A stretch of DNA of 64,000 bases from ChocPot-Mid sp043804925 (GTDB lineage: Bacteria > Bacteroidota > Ignavibacteria > Kapaibacteriales > UBA2268), in contig JAZDIP010000092.1 in NCBI GenBank assembly GCA_043804925.1, positions 1 to 64,000 of the forward strand, written 5' to 3'. Below the pieces are notes generated by a model. That model saw nothing but the letters and a program-made list of their open reading frames with translations. It was not told where the DNA came from and did no database searches. Below are positions 36,023 to 44,343 of this stretch, one piece after another. Made by a program: the position numbers and the translations under genes. The first letter of the stretch is position 1; each line of letters starts with the position of its first letter.

Positions 36023-36301
36023 TTGCCATTAAATTTCGAATGGGATGAAGAAAAGTACAAAAAGAATTTGAAAAAGCATCGGGTTAGTTTCGAGGAAGCT
36101 ATTTCGGTATTTACTGACAAGTTATCAATAACAATCATTGATTCCGAGCATTCAATAAATGAAGAAAGATTTATTGATATTGGTTTATCAAATAAAAATA
36201 GATTAATTGTCTTCGTTTATACCGAAAGAGAAGATAGAATAGGACTTATAAGTTCCAGATTAGCAACAAATAAGGAAATAAAGAATTATGAAAAAGAATA
36301 A
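36023..36301 (+). CDS. brnT: BrnT-family toxin of a type II toxin-antitoxin pair
   Basis: 92 residues. BrnT proteins are RelE-fold ribonucleases that inhibit translation. The family signature begins FEWDEEKYKKNLKKHRVSFEEAISVF and continues with EERFIDIGLSNKNRLIVFVYTEREDRIGLISSRLATNKEIKNYE, matching the BrnT pattern W D..K...N..KH.V.F.EA...F...R...IG......L.V.......IR.ISAR.A...E...Y. The start is TTG at 36023 with AAAGGATG upstream. It overlaps the antitoxin gene by 14 bases, as is usual in toxin-first BrnTA operons. The cassette sits between a truncated and an intact copy of the osmC start. Confidence 0.85.
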   Translation: MPLNFEWDEEKYKKNLKKHRVSFEEAISVFTDKLSITIIDSEHSINEERFIDIGLSNKNRLIVFVYTEREDRIGLISSRLATNKEIKNYEKE

Positions 36302-36566
36302 TAATGATGAGATGGCTGCCGAATATGATTTCTCAAAAGGTGAAAGGGGAAAACATTATGAAAAATTGGCAGAAGGTTATACTGTTACCGTCTTTTCCCC
36401 TAATAGAAAGGATTATGATTGGCAAATATCACAAAAAGCACGCTATATGAAAATTGATAAAGATGTCAACGAATTTTTCAAAACTTCCGAAGAGATAAAT
36501 AATGCTTTAAGGGCAATTATCAAAGCAATTCCAAAAACAAAAAGGAAACTTGCACAAACAATCTAA
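36288..36566 (+). CDS. Antitoxin partner of BrnT
   Basis: 92 residues, overlapping the toxin by 14 bases. The N-terminal half has the EYDFSKGERGKHYEKLAEGYTVTV segment common in antitoxins of BrnT and similar toxins. The C-terminal half (DVNEFFKTSEEINNALRAIIKA) resembles a short helical or ribbon-helix-helix-type DNA-binding region. Antitoxins of this type neutralise the toxin by direct binding and repress their own promoter as a complex. I do not see a classical BrnA sequence, so the antitoxin family label is left open. Confidence 0.75.
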   Translation: MKKNNNDEMAAEYDFSKGERGKHYEKLAEGYTVTVFSPNRKDYDWQISQKARYMKIDKDVNEFFKTSEEINNALRAIIKAIPKTKRKLAQTI

Positions 36567-36661
36567 AAACGTTAAAACCTTCCTGCAAACTGAATTCTTG
36601 ATTAAGTCAGACAAAATACTTATTTTGTACATAATTTATTATTGAAATTATCAGGAAATTT

Positions 36662-37105
36662 ATGAGCGACACAAAACACAGCGTTCAAATAGATGTTGAA
36701 TATCTCGGGGACTTGCATTGCAAAGCAATTCACGGACCTTCCGGTAACGAAATAGTTACTGACGCACCCCTTGACAATCAAGGCAAAGGCGAGTATTTTT
36801 CGCCAACAGACTTAGCCGCTACTGCAATCGGCGTTTGCATTCCTACGATTATGGGAATAAAAGCAAGACAGAACAATATTGATATAGCCGGTCTAAAAGT
36901 TACCGTGAATAAAGAAATGATGAACGAACCATACCGAAGAATTAAGAAATTGAAACTAAATTTTGTCTTTCCCAAAAAACTAAATGACAAAGATTTTCAG
37001 ATAATGAAAAATGTAATCAAAACCTGTCCGGTTACTCGAAGTTTACATCCGGACATTGAGATTGAAACCAATTACAGTTTTGCAGATAACAATTTTAACC
37101 AATGA
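36662..37105 (+). CDS. OsmC-family peroxiredoxin-like protein
   Basis: 147 residues. OsmC/Ohr proteins reduce organic hydroperoxides with two active-site cysteines, here Cys59 (AIGVCIPTIMGIKA) and Cys122 (KTCPVTRSLHP). The N-terminal part contains the usual FSPTDLAATAIG. This subgroup (YhfA/SACOL-like OsmC) often acts as a general redox protein. It overlaps the symporter gene by four bases (ATGA), so the two are translationally coupled. A degenerate duplicate of its leader and first codons lies upstream of the brnT toxin gene (35894-35990). Confidence 0.88.
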   Translation: MSDTKHSVQIDVEYLGDLHCKAIHGPSGNEIVTDAPLDNQGKGEYFSPTDLAATAIGVCIPTIMGIKARQNNIDIAGLKVTVNKEMMNEPYRRIKKLKLNFVFPKKLNDKDFQIMKNVIKTCPVTRSLHPDIEIETNYSFADNNFNQ

Positions 37106-38637
37106 AACTAAAAACAATACCTCTTCATATCCAAATAGTTGTTGCTCTAATCTTAGGAGCCGCTTTCGGTTCCATATTCAGTGTAGACGAGTTCAAACTC
37201 AAGGTTACATATCAAAAAGATAATAGTGTAATCACTGAAACTGTAAGAAATTTCAATTCAGTAACATTCAATTATCTTAAGAATGGGGAGGATGCAAATC
37301 AGATTGAAAAAAAATTCGGAAAGCATGAACAGGTTCAAATAATAAAAACATTCGCCAAGTTATCTAATGAAGAAAGAAAAACACTTAAACTTACAATCCT
37401 AACATCGCAAAAAGCCAAACAAAAATTATATACTTCAAAGTTCTATGAAAATGTTAATGAGATTGCTAAGATAGGGACTTTGGCAACATATATTAAACCT
37501 TTTGGTACTTTATTTATCAAGCTCCTCAGTTTTTTAGCTATACCGCTTGTCTTGGCATCTCTAATTATAGGTGCAGCAAGTTTAGAGGACATTAAGAAAC
37601 TGGGCAGAATCGGGATAAAGACATTCACCATTTACATTGTTACAACTGCCATAGCAATCTCAATTGGATTAGGAATGGCAAATTTAATTGAACCGGGGAA
37701 GCAGTTAAATGAATTTACAAAGAACAGACTAATAGGAACTTTCCAGCCCGACAGCGAAGACCTGGTAATGCAAAATATTGATATAGACATTATTGACTTC
37801 TTTTTGGATATCGTGCCGAGTAATCCAATCAACGCTATGGCAAGCGGTAATATGCTTCAAATTGTGTTCTTTGCTGTTATCTTCGGAATAACCTTGACAT
37901 TTATTGGCAGAGAAAAATCGAAACCGGTTGTTGATTTATTCGATGGAATCAGTAGTGCAATGATAAAGATGGTTGATTTCATTATGTTCCTTGCTCCTAT
38001 TGGTGTTTTTGCACTGATTAGTACAACAATTGCCGATTTTGGTTTCGGGATTATTTCTACTTTGTTTTGGTATATGCTGGCGGTTTTGCTTGGTTTGTTG
38101 ATTCATACTATAGTAATATATTCTCTTATTGTCAAATATCTGGGTAAGATGAGTCCTGCAAAATTTTTTAAAGGTATTAGAAATGTTCAGGCGATTGGTT
38201 TCAGTACAAGCTCCAGTGCGGCGACTTTACCAATTAATATAAAAAGTTGTGAAAATAATTTGGGAGTACCGAAGCAGATTTCAGGATTTGTACTTCCTTT
38301 AGGAGCAACGATAAATATGGATGGGACTGCATTATATCAAGGTGTAGCGGCAGTGTTTATTGCACAGGTTTATGGCTTTGATTTATCAATAATACAACAA
38401 TTAACTATAGTCATTACTGCTGTATTGGCTTCAATAGGTACTGCTCCCGTTCCGGGTGTCGGTATTATCATGTTGGTGATGATATTAAATGCCATACACA
38501 TACCACCTGAAGGAATAGCACTTATAATAGGCGTTGACAGAATATTGGATATGTGCAGAACAATAACTAACGTTTCCGGCGATGCTGCTGTTGCAGTTGC
38601 TATCACCGGACAGGAGCAATTAAGAAAAACTCAATAA
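37102..38637 (+). CDS. Dicarboxylate/amino acid:cation symporter (DAACS family)
   Basis: 511 residues against about 420-440 for GltP/DctA. The conserved C-terminal core is clear: FSTSSSAATLPINIK (helical hairpin 1), GATINMDGTALYQG (the NMDGT sodium-binding motif), ASIGTAPVPGVGI (hairpin 2) and VDRILDMCRTITNVSGD. It should import glutamate, aspartate or C4-dicarboxylates with sodium or protons. The extra length is a charged, non-membrane insertion of about 90 residues after the first helix (residues 28-120, rich in Lys and Glu). The ATG overlaps the OsmC stop codon. Substrate is not determined. Confidence 0.9.
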   Translation: MKLKTIPLHIQIVVALILGAAFGSIFSVDEFKLKVTYQKDNSVITETVRNFNSVTFNYLKNGEDANQIEKKFGKHEQVQIIKTFAKLSNEERKTLKLTILTSQKAKQKLYTSKFYENVNEIAKIGTLATYIKPFGTLFIKLLSFLAIPLVLASLIIGAASLEDIKKLGRIGIKTFTIYIVTTAIAISIGLGMANLIEPGKQLNEFTKNRLIGTFQPDSEDLVMQNIDIDIIDFFLDIVPSNPINAMASGNMLQIVFFAVIFGITLTFIGREKSKPVVDLFDGISSAMIKMVDFIMFLAPIGVFALISTTIADFGFGIISTLFWYMLAVLLGLLIHTIVIYSLIVKYLGKMSPAKFFKGIRNVQAIGFSTSSSAATLPINIKSCENNLGVPKQISGFVLPLGATINMDGTALYQGVAAVFIAQVYGFDLSIIQQLTIVITAVLASIGTAPVPGVGIIMLVMILNAIHIPPEGIALIIGVDRILDMCRTITNVSGDAAVAVAITGQEQLRKTQ

Positions 38638-38691
38638 AGGTCTAAACAATTATGTTTTATCATACTGAGAATGTTAAGGACAAAAGCCGGT

Positions 38692-39081
38692 TTATTTATG
38701 AGTTTTTTCCCGGACAATAATTTCACCATTATTGACAATTGAACCTTCATTAATAATATGATGTTTAACAATTAGGGAAGCATCCTTCATGACTTCGAGG
38801 ATAGCTCTGTTATCAACCATTAAATTCAAACATTCGGCTTTGCCGTTAATTATTACTTTGCCGCAAATATTGACATCACTTTCTGAGGTCGGGATCAGTC
38901 CTTGCTGCCAGGTTGAAACATCAGCCCAATCTCCACCTTCGACAGTTGACACAATGATTGGAGGTACTTTTTCCTTTGCCGGTACTTCTTCATTTTTTTG
39001 TGTACATTGAATTAAACCAATTGTAGTTATTATGATGGCAAAAAAGAATAAAATTTTTTGCATTTTCAGTATGTGCTTCAT
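38692..39081 (-). CDS. Small lipoprotein with a G8-like beta-helix fragment
   Basis: About 129 residues. The start at 39081 has GGGGAG nine bases upstream. A lipoprotein signal ends in GLIQC, with Cys near residue 26, and a short linker follows. The remainder (GGDWADVSTWQQGLIPTSES, VNICGKVIINGKAECLNLMVDNRAILEVM, IINEGSIVNNGEIIV) has the pattern of the beginning of a G8 or right-handed beta-helix domain. It is too short to be a complete carbohydrate-binding domain. It is antisense to its neighbours, convergent with gltP. Location at the outer membrane is inferred. Confidence 0.65.
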   Translation of the reverse strand: MKHILKMQKILFFFAIIITTIGLIQCTQKNEEVPAKEKVPPIIVSTVEGGDWADVSTWQQGLIPTSESDVNICGKVIINGKAECLNLMVDNRAILEVMKDASLIVKHHIINEGSIVNNGEIIVREKTHK

Positions 39082-39203
39082 TACTTTACTCCCCAATAGT
39101 ATAATTTAAAAAATTTATTAGAAACTTTTCTTCTAAAATACAATATTTTTATTAATTTTAAAAAATTAAAATTGATTAACTTTGACAACTAAATTTTGAA
39201 AAT

Positions 39204-40292
39204 ATGATTTTTAATGAAAAAAAGGTGTTGGTAGGTATGTCCGGGGGAGTTGATTCTTCGGTTGCAGCCGGACTTTTACTTAAGCAGGGATATGAAGTTA
39301 TTGGAGTAACAATAGAACCATTTTATTTCTATGATTACTACAAAAACAATGAGAAACAAAATCCAAAAGGCAGTATAAATGACGCGAAGACAACATGTTC
39401 ACGTCTTGGAATCGAACATTTTGTCGTTGATTATTTCGATTTTTTTAAGAGTACTGTTGTTGATTACTTTATTGAAGAATATTTATCCGGAAGAACACCT
39501 AATCCATGTGCCAAATGTAATCCACTTATAAAATGGGGTAAACTCCTGCAAACTGCTGATGAATTTGGTGCTAAATATATTGCTACAGGTCATTATGCAA
39601 AGATTGATTTTGATACAATACAAAATAGATTTCTTTTAAAAAAGGGTAAGGATTCTTTCAAAGACCAATCATATTTTCTTTGGGGATTAACGCAAGAACA
39701 ACTTTCAAGAACATTATTTCCTTTGAGTGATTTAACCAAGGATGAAACAAGAAATATTGCCAAGAGTATGGGATTTAAGAACTTTAATAAAACAGATTCT
39801 CAGGAAGTTTGCTTTATTGCAGATAATAATTATCATAAATTTCTTAGATGTTCGATTCCTGATGTTGATAAAAAAATTGGACAGGGCAATATTTTATTCA
39901 GGGGAAAAGTGCTTGGTAAACATCAGGGTTATCCTTTCTATACAATCGGACAAAGAAAGGGTATTGGGATTACATATAAGGACGCTCTTTATGTGAAAAA
40001 AATAAATCCGGCAGACAATACAATTGAAGTTGATATTGAGGGTAATCTATTCAGTAAATCTTTGATTCTAAATTCAGTTAATGTTATTAAATATTCAAAG
40101 TTTGACGAAGACAAAATTTATAATGTTAAAATCAGGTACAAAGACCCGGGTTCTCCGGCAAAATGCAAGATAATAGATAATCATAAGTTGCTGATAGAAT
40201 TTTTCGATGAGAAAAGAGCAGTCACACCCGGACAATCAGCTGTACTTTTTGAAGGTGATGATTTGGTTGCCGGGGGAGTTATCGACAATTAA
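39204..40292 (+). CDS. mnmA: tRNA-specific 2-thiouridylase MnmA
   Basis: 362 residues, as usual. MnmA thiolates uridine 34 of Lys, Glu and Gln tRNAs, adenylating the base through a PP-loop and accepting sulfur from a relay. It shows the PP-loop VLVGMSGGVDSSVAAGLL, GVTIEP, the nucleophile PNPCAKCNPLIKWG, ATGHYAKID, KDQSYFLWGLTQEQL with the tRNA contact, and the catalytic Cys of QEVCFIADN. The C-terminal barrel is complete (PGQSAVLFEGDDLVAGGVI). The stop codon at 40290-40292 lies within the first ACAATTA unit of a heptamer array (40285-40319). pgi follows after 43 bases. Confidence 0.96.
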   Translation: MIFNEKKVLVGMSGGVDSSVAAGLLLKQGYEVIGVTIEPFYFYDYYKNNEKQNPKGSINDAKTTCSRLGIEHFVVDYFDFFKSTVVDYFIEEYLSGRTPNPCAKCNPLIKWGKLLQTADEFGAKYIATGHYAKIDFDTIQNRFLLKKGKDSFKDQSYFLWGLTQEQLSRTLFPLSDLTKDETRNIAKSMGFKNFNKTDSQEVCFIADNNYHKFLRCSIPDVDKKIGQGNILFRGKVLGKHQGYPFYTIGQRKGIGITYKDALYVKKINPADNTIEVDIEGNLFSKSLILNSVNVIKYSKFDEDKIYNVKIRYKDPGSPAKCKIIDNHKLLIEFFDEKRAVTPGQSAVLFEGDDLVAGGVIDN

Positions 40293-40319
40293 CAATTAAC
40301 AATTAACAATTAACAATTA
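40285..40319. repeat. Heptamer array (ACAATTA x5) at the mnmA stop codon
   Basis: Five perfect tandem ACAATTA units from 40285 to 40319. The first unit contains part of the mnmA stop codon and the last ends 16 bases before the pgi start. Confidence 0.85.
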
Positions 40320-40335
40320 AATTTTAGGAATAAAT

Positions 40336-41979
40336 ATGAGTAAACTTCGTAAATTATCTAATTGGGCTGAACTGGAAAAGCACTTCATTTCCATTTTCAA
40401 ATTACAAATGAAAGATATGTTTGAATCCGATAAAGCAAGGTTTGAAAAATTCAGCATAAGATTTAATGATTTCCTGTTTGATTACTCCAAAAACAGGATA
40501 ACAGAAGAAACTTTGATTTTGTTAATTAATCTTGCAGAACAATGCAGTTTAAAAAAAGCAATAGAGGATATGTTCACAGGCAAGAAAATCAATTTTACGG
40601 AAAGTAGGGCTGTATTGCATACTGCACTCAGGAACCGTTCTGATAGCCCAGTTTATTTAGATGGAAAAGACATTATGCCAAAAATCCAAAGAGTATTATT
40701 ACAGATGCAAAATTTTGTTGATGATGTCCACAATGGCAAATGGAGAGGGTATAATGGTCAAAAAATCACTGATGTAATTAACATTGGTATTGGTGGCTCG
40801 GATTTAGGACCGTACATGGTTACTTCTGCATTAAAACCTTACGCTGTCGAAGGGATGAATGTGCATTATGTTTCAAATGTTGACGGAACTCATATTGCAG
40901 AAGTTTTGAAAAAAATATCGGCTGAAACTTGCTTGTTTGTCATTGCCTCAAAAACTTTTACCACTCAGGAAACATTGACTAATGCAAATACAGCGAAGAA
41001 ATGGTTTTTAGAAAATTCAGGGAATAATATTGAAAATGTAAAGAAACATTTTATCGCCTTGTCCACCAATACTAAAGCAGTCAGTGAGTTTGGTATTGAT
41101 GTTTCTAATATGTTCGAATTTTGGGATTGGGTGGGGGGCAGGTATTCCCTTTGGTCTGCTATCGGAATGTCAATAGCACTATACATCGGTTTTAAGAATT
41201 TCATCGAGTTGCTCACAGGTGCTTACGAGATGGACGAACATTTCAGGGATACGGCATTTTCAGAGAATATCCCTGTAATCATGGCACTGCTTGGAATATG
41301 GTATTCCAACTTTTTCAAAGCACCGACATATGCAGTGATTCCTTACGACCAGTATCTGGAGCACTTCCCTGCTTTTCTGCAGCAACTCGACATGGAAAGC
41401 AACGGAAAATATGTTACGAAATCAGGTCAAAAAGTTGACTACGCCACGGCTCCTGTTCTTTGGGGAGAGCCGGGAACAAATGCACAACATTCATTCTTTC
41501 AGCTAATTCATCAAGGCACTCAACTAATCCCGGCAGATTTTATCGGGGCTGTTAAAACACATAATAATATCGGTGAGCATCACAATATCTTAATGTCAAA
41601 CTTTTTTGCACAAACAGAAGCTTTGATGAAAGGAAAGAGCGAGGATGAAGTCCGTAGAGAATTAGAGAAAAGCGGCTTGTCGCAGGATGAAATTAAAATG
41701 CTCTTACCACACAAAATATTTGAAGGCAACAGACCGACAAATTCAATACTGATAAAGAAAATCACTCCCCGTACACTTGGCTCTTTGCTCGCAATGTACG
41801 AGCATAAAGTATTTGTGCAGGGTGTTATCTGGGATATAAATTCATTCGACCAATGGGGAGTGGAATTAGGCAAACAACTTGCAAAAACAGTATTATCAGA
41901 ATTAAGAAATAAAGAAGAAGTGAAAGAACACGACAGCTCAACAAATGGGTTGATGAATTATTATTTGGATTTTACATAA
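40336..41979 (+). CDS. pgi: Glucose-6-phosphate isomerase
   Basis: 547 residues, the long form found in most bacteria. Pgi interconverts glucose 6-phosphate and fructose 6-phosphate in glycolysis and gluconeogenesis. Family motifs are VINIGIGGSDLGPYMVTSALKPY, the sugar-phosphate loop FVIASKTFTTQETLTNA, FEFWDWVGGRYSLWSAIGMSIAL with the base-catalyst region, QLDMESNGKYV, GEPGTNAQHSFFQLIHQGT and the C-terminal INSFDQWGVELGKQLAK. It begins 16 bases after the heptamer array that follows mnmA. No regulatory site is obvious. Confidence 0.97.
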   Translation: MSKLRKLSNWAELEKHFISIFKLQMKDMFESDKARFEKFSIRFNDFLFDYSKNRITEETLILLINLAEQCSLKKAIEDMFTGKKINFTESRAVLHTALRNRSDSPVYLDGKDIMPKIQRVLLQMQNFVDDVHNGKWRGYNGQKITDVINIGIGGSDLGPYMVTSALKPYAVEGMNVHYVSNVDGTHIAEVLKKISAETCLFVIASKTFTTQETLTNANTAKKWFLENSGNNIENVKKHFIALSTNTKAVSEFGIDVSNMFEFWDWVGGRYSLWSAIGMSIALYIGFKNFIELLTGAYEMDEHFRDTAFSENIPVIMALLGIWYSNFFKAPTYAVIPYDQYLEHFPAFLQQLDMESNGKYVTKSGQKVDYATAPVLWGEPGTNAQHSFFQLIHQGTQLIPADFIGAVKTHNNIGEHHNILMSNFFAQTEALMKGKSEDEVRRELEKSGLSQDEIKMLLPHKIFEGNRPTNSILIKKITPRTLGSLLAMYEHKVFVQGVIWDINSFDQWGVELGKQLAKTVLSELRNKEEVKEHDSSTNGLMNYYLDFT

Positions 41980-42091
41980 AAGTTCCATAGCGTTTTCATG
42001 GTAAGCCAATCAAATTCTAATTATTTTTGTAAAAAATCTCAAACTTTCGTAAATTAATTATTTAGTTTGCACAACAAAAGAATTGCATCAT

Positions 42092-43726
42092 ATGAAATAT
42101 GAAATAGTAAAAGATCCGGATAAACCATTCCCGAAAAACGAAAGGAATACGGTTGCAACTTATGGCACTGCTACAGTAACGGAAACAGATAAAGATGGAA
42201 ATCAAAAAACAACAAAATACGGGATTGTAAGAAATGTAGATATTTATAAGTTGATAAATGAAGGAAAACAGATAAATATTGAGGGCTGTTTTGTAGAGAA
42301 GTTTTCAATTGCCGAGTATTGGGTAGAATATAATATAAAGAAAGAATCTGAAGTAAAAATTAAGAATATTTCAGCTTTAAATTCTTTTTTCAACGACTTT
42401 GCTCATTTTCGTTCAGCGACATTCAACGGTGATGCTGTTTTCTCATCAGCGACATTCAACGGCGTTGCTTACTTCGATTCAGCTACTTTCGACGATAATA
42501 CTACTTTCGATTCAACGATATTCAGCGGCGATGCTTACTTCTATTCAGCGACATTCAGTGGCGATGCTTACTTCGATTCAGCGACATTCAGCGACTCTGC
42601 TAATTTCTCTTCAGCAACATTTAGCGGCTCTGCTAATTTCTCATCAGTGACATTCAACAGTGATGCTACTTTCTCTTTTTCTATATTCAGCGGTTATGTT
42701 TTTTTTTATTTTGCATCATTTAGCGGCTCTGCTAATTTCTCATCAGTGACATTCAGCGGCGACGCTAATTTTTCTCCATCGACATTCAGCGGCGATGCTA
42801 ATTTTTCTTTTGCGAAATTCAGCGGTGATACTTATTTCGATTCCGCTACATTCTGTGGCTATGCTTCTTTCTTTTCTGCGAAATTTAGTGGTAGAGCTTT
42901 TTTCGATTCAGTTACATTCAGAGGTGATGCTATTTTTTATTCAGCGACATTCAGCGGCAGTGCTGCTTTCTATTCAGTAAAATTCAAGGGGGAAATGAAT
43001 TGGGATGGGACAAAATTTCGGAAAGAAGTTCATTTAAAGAATGCTTTTTTTGAATATCCTGTGAACTTTTCGAACTTAAAGTTTTTGGAATTGGATTTAA
43101 CAGGTGTGGTTTTCGATAAATATGCTTTATTTAAAAATTGTGAAATTGATAAGGGACCAAGGGAAACATTTCGGATAATCAAGAATGAGTTTATGAGAAC
43201 AAACAATAGGATAGATGCTCTGGATTATCATAAGAAAGAGATGGAAGAGTATGAAGCAGAACTAAAAAAGGAAAGAAATAAAGAAACCATAAAACGATGG
43301 AAAATCAAACAGTGGAACAGAAACCACTGGTATTTGAATTGCCGGTATAAAAAATATTGGGGTAAAGACGAAATTATATTAAAACTTAATAAAATAACTA
43401 ATTATTATGGAGTTAGTTGGCCACAGGCACTAAAAGTTACACTATCATTTTCTTTAATTACTTTTTCATTACTATTTTTATGTGGCATTTCAAGTGAAAT
43501 GACATATTACGAATGGGGTTGGAAAGGATGGATTAGTTTTTCTGAAGTGTGTGAATATTATTTAAAGGGGTTTTTAAGTTTCCTCGATATCACACATAAA
43601 TTTAATTTCTTAGGCGAAGGAAGCTTAAATTTTATGGGATATATAATTGATTTTATAGCTCGGTTGGGAATCGGTTATGGATATTTCCAGATTATCCAAG
43701 CATTCAGGAAATTTAAAATTTGGTAG
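42092..43726 (+). CDS. Pentapeptide-like (11-residue) repeat membrane protein
   Basis: About 544 residues; the ATG at 42092 is preferred over the TTG three codons earlier. Residues about 105-300 consist of an 11-residue repeat of the type FxSATFSGDAY, alternating the five- and six-residue spacing seen in the Pentapeptide_3 kind of beta-helix. This gives a DNA periodicity of 33 bases. A short helical charged segment follows (MEEYEAELKKERNKETIKRW). The C-terminal 110 residues have at least two membrane helices (VTLSFSLITFSLLFLCG; a final helix ending GYGYFQIIQAFRKF) with a possible pore-like loop between. The first part carries an unrelated 80-residue domain. Function is unknown; related proteins combine pentapeptide repeats with ion-channel-like ends. 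Confidence 0.8.
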   Translation: MKYEIVKDPDKPFPKNERNTVATYGTATVTETDKDGNQKTTKYGIVRNVDIYKLINEGKQINIEGCFVEKFSIAEYWVEYNIKKESEVKIKNISALNSFFNDFAHFRSATFNGDAVFSSATFNGVAYFDSATFDDNTTFDSTIFSGDAYFYSATFSGDAYFDSATFSDSANFSSATFSGSANFSSVTFNSDATFSFSIFSGYVFFYFASFSGSANFSSVTFSGDANFSPSTFSGDANFSFAKFSGDTYFDSATFCGYASFFSAKFSGRAFFDSVTFRGDAIFYSATFSGSAAFYSVKFKGEMNWDGTKFRKEVHLKNAFFEYPVNFSNLKFLELDLTGVVFDKYALFKNCEIDKGPRETFRIIKNEFMRTNNRIDALDYHKKEMEEYEAELKKERNKETIKRWKIKQWNRNHWYLNCRYKKYWGKDEIILKLNKITNYYGVSWPQALKVTLSFSLITFSLLFLCGISSEMTYYEWGWKGWISFSEVCEYYLKGFLSFLDITHKFNFLGEGSLNFMGYIIDFIARLGIGYGYFQIIQAFRKFKIW

Positions 43727-44343
43727 AATAGAAATTATCGTTCATCATTTAATTCTTTTCCCGTTCTGTCAGTTGTTACAACTGACAGAAAATCCCCAAA
43801 CCACGTAGTAGTAACACCTTTGTAGCACATGACACCCAACAACATTCATAACCACGTAGTGGTGACACAAAATTCTATTTTCCAATCCTGTGCCACTATC
43901 TTCAGATAGTGGACAAAATTCAGCAAGACTAATGGGCTTTAGTCCAAAACATTTATGGCTAAAGCCAAAACCAAATTTTTAATCTATCCACTACATAAAT
44001 GTAGTGGCACAATATATAAATTATCAAAATCATTAAAATCAGCTTAATCAGTGGTTCAGACAGTAGAGTCTTCACGTGAAATAATTTATTCCCTGACGGG
44101 AAAACACCGCATTGTGGTTCACCTTGTTACCATAATGCAATCCCTCACGGGATAAATTCTCTGTGTATCTCTGTGCATCCTCAGTGGCTCTGTGTAACTG
44201 CCTTCAATTCTACATTTACAAAAACAATCAGCGAAATCATTTTAATCAGTTAAATCTGTGGTTCAGACATTTTACGGCTTTTACGTTTAAATTCTTTTGG
44301 TTAACTGATAGCCGACAACAGATAACGGATAACTTTACAAACT
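43727..44343. repeat. Gene-free repeat island with perfect hairpins (0.6 kb)
   Basis: No gene is visible. It holds TCTGTCAGTTGT-T-ACAACTGACAGA (43765-43789), ACCAC-GTA-GTGGT (43851-43863), CCACTATC-TTCA-GATAGTGG (43893-43912), GGCTTTAG/CTAAAGCC (43935-43966), CCACTACAT/ATGTAGTGG (43988-44007) and a 76-base element closed by AATTTAT/ATAAATT (44083-44158). It then has a CTCTGTG-type array (about 44157) and AATCATTTTAATCAG words. A roughly 70-base part (43798-43866) also occurs at 13084-13150. Confidence 0.75.

Noticed and set aside
42399..42980. Two alternative-frame open frames over the repeat region of the 11-residue repeat protein
   Set aside because: They arise because the 33-base repeat keeps a second frame open. 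The F/A pattern and membrane helices support only the main frame.
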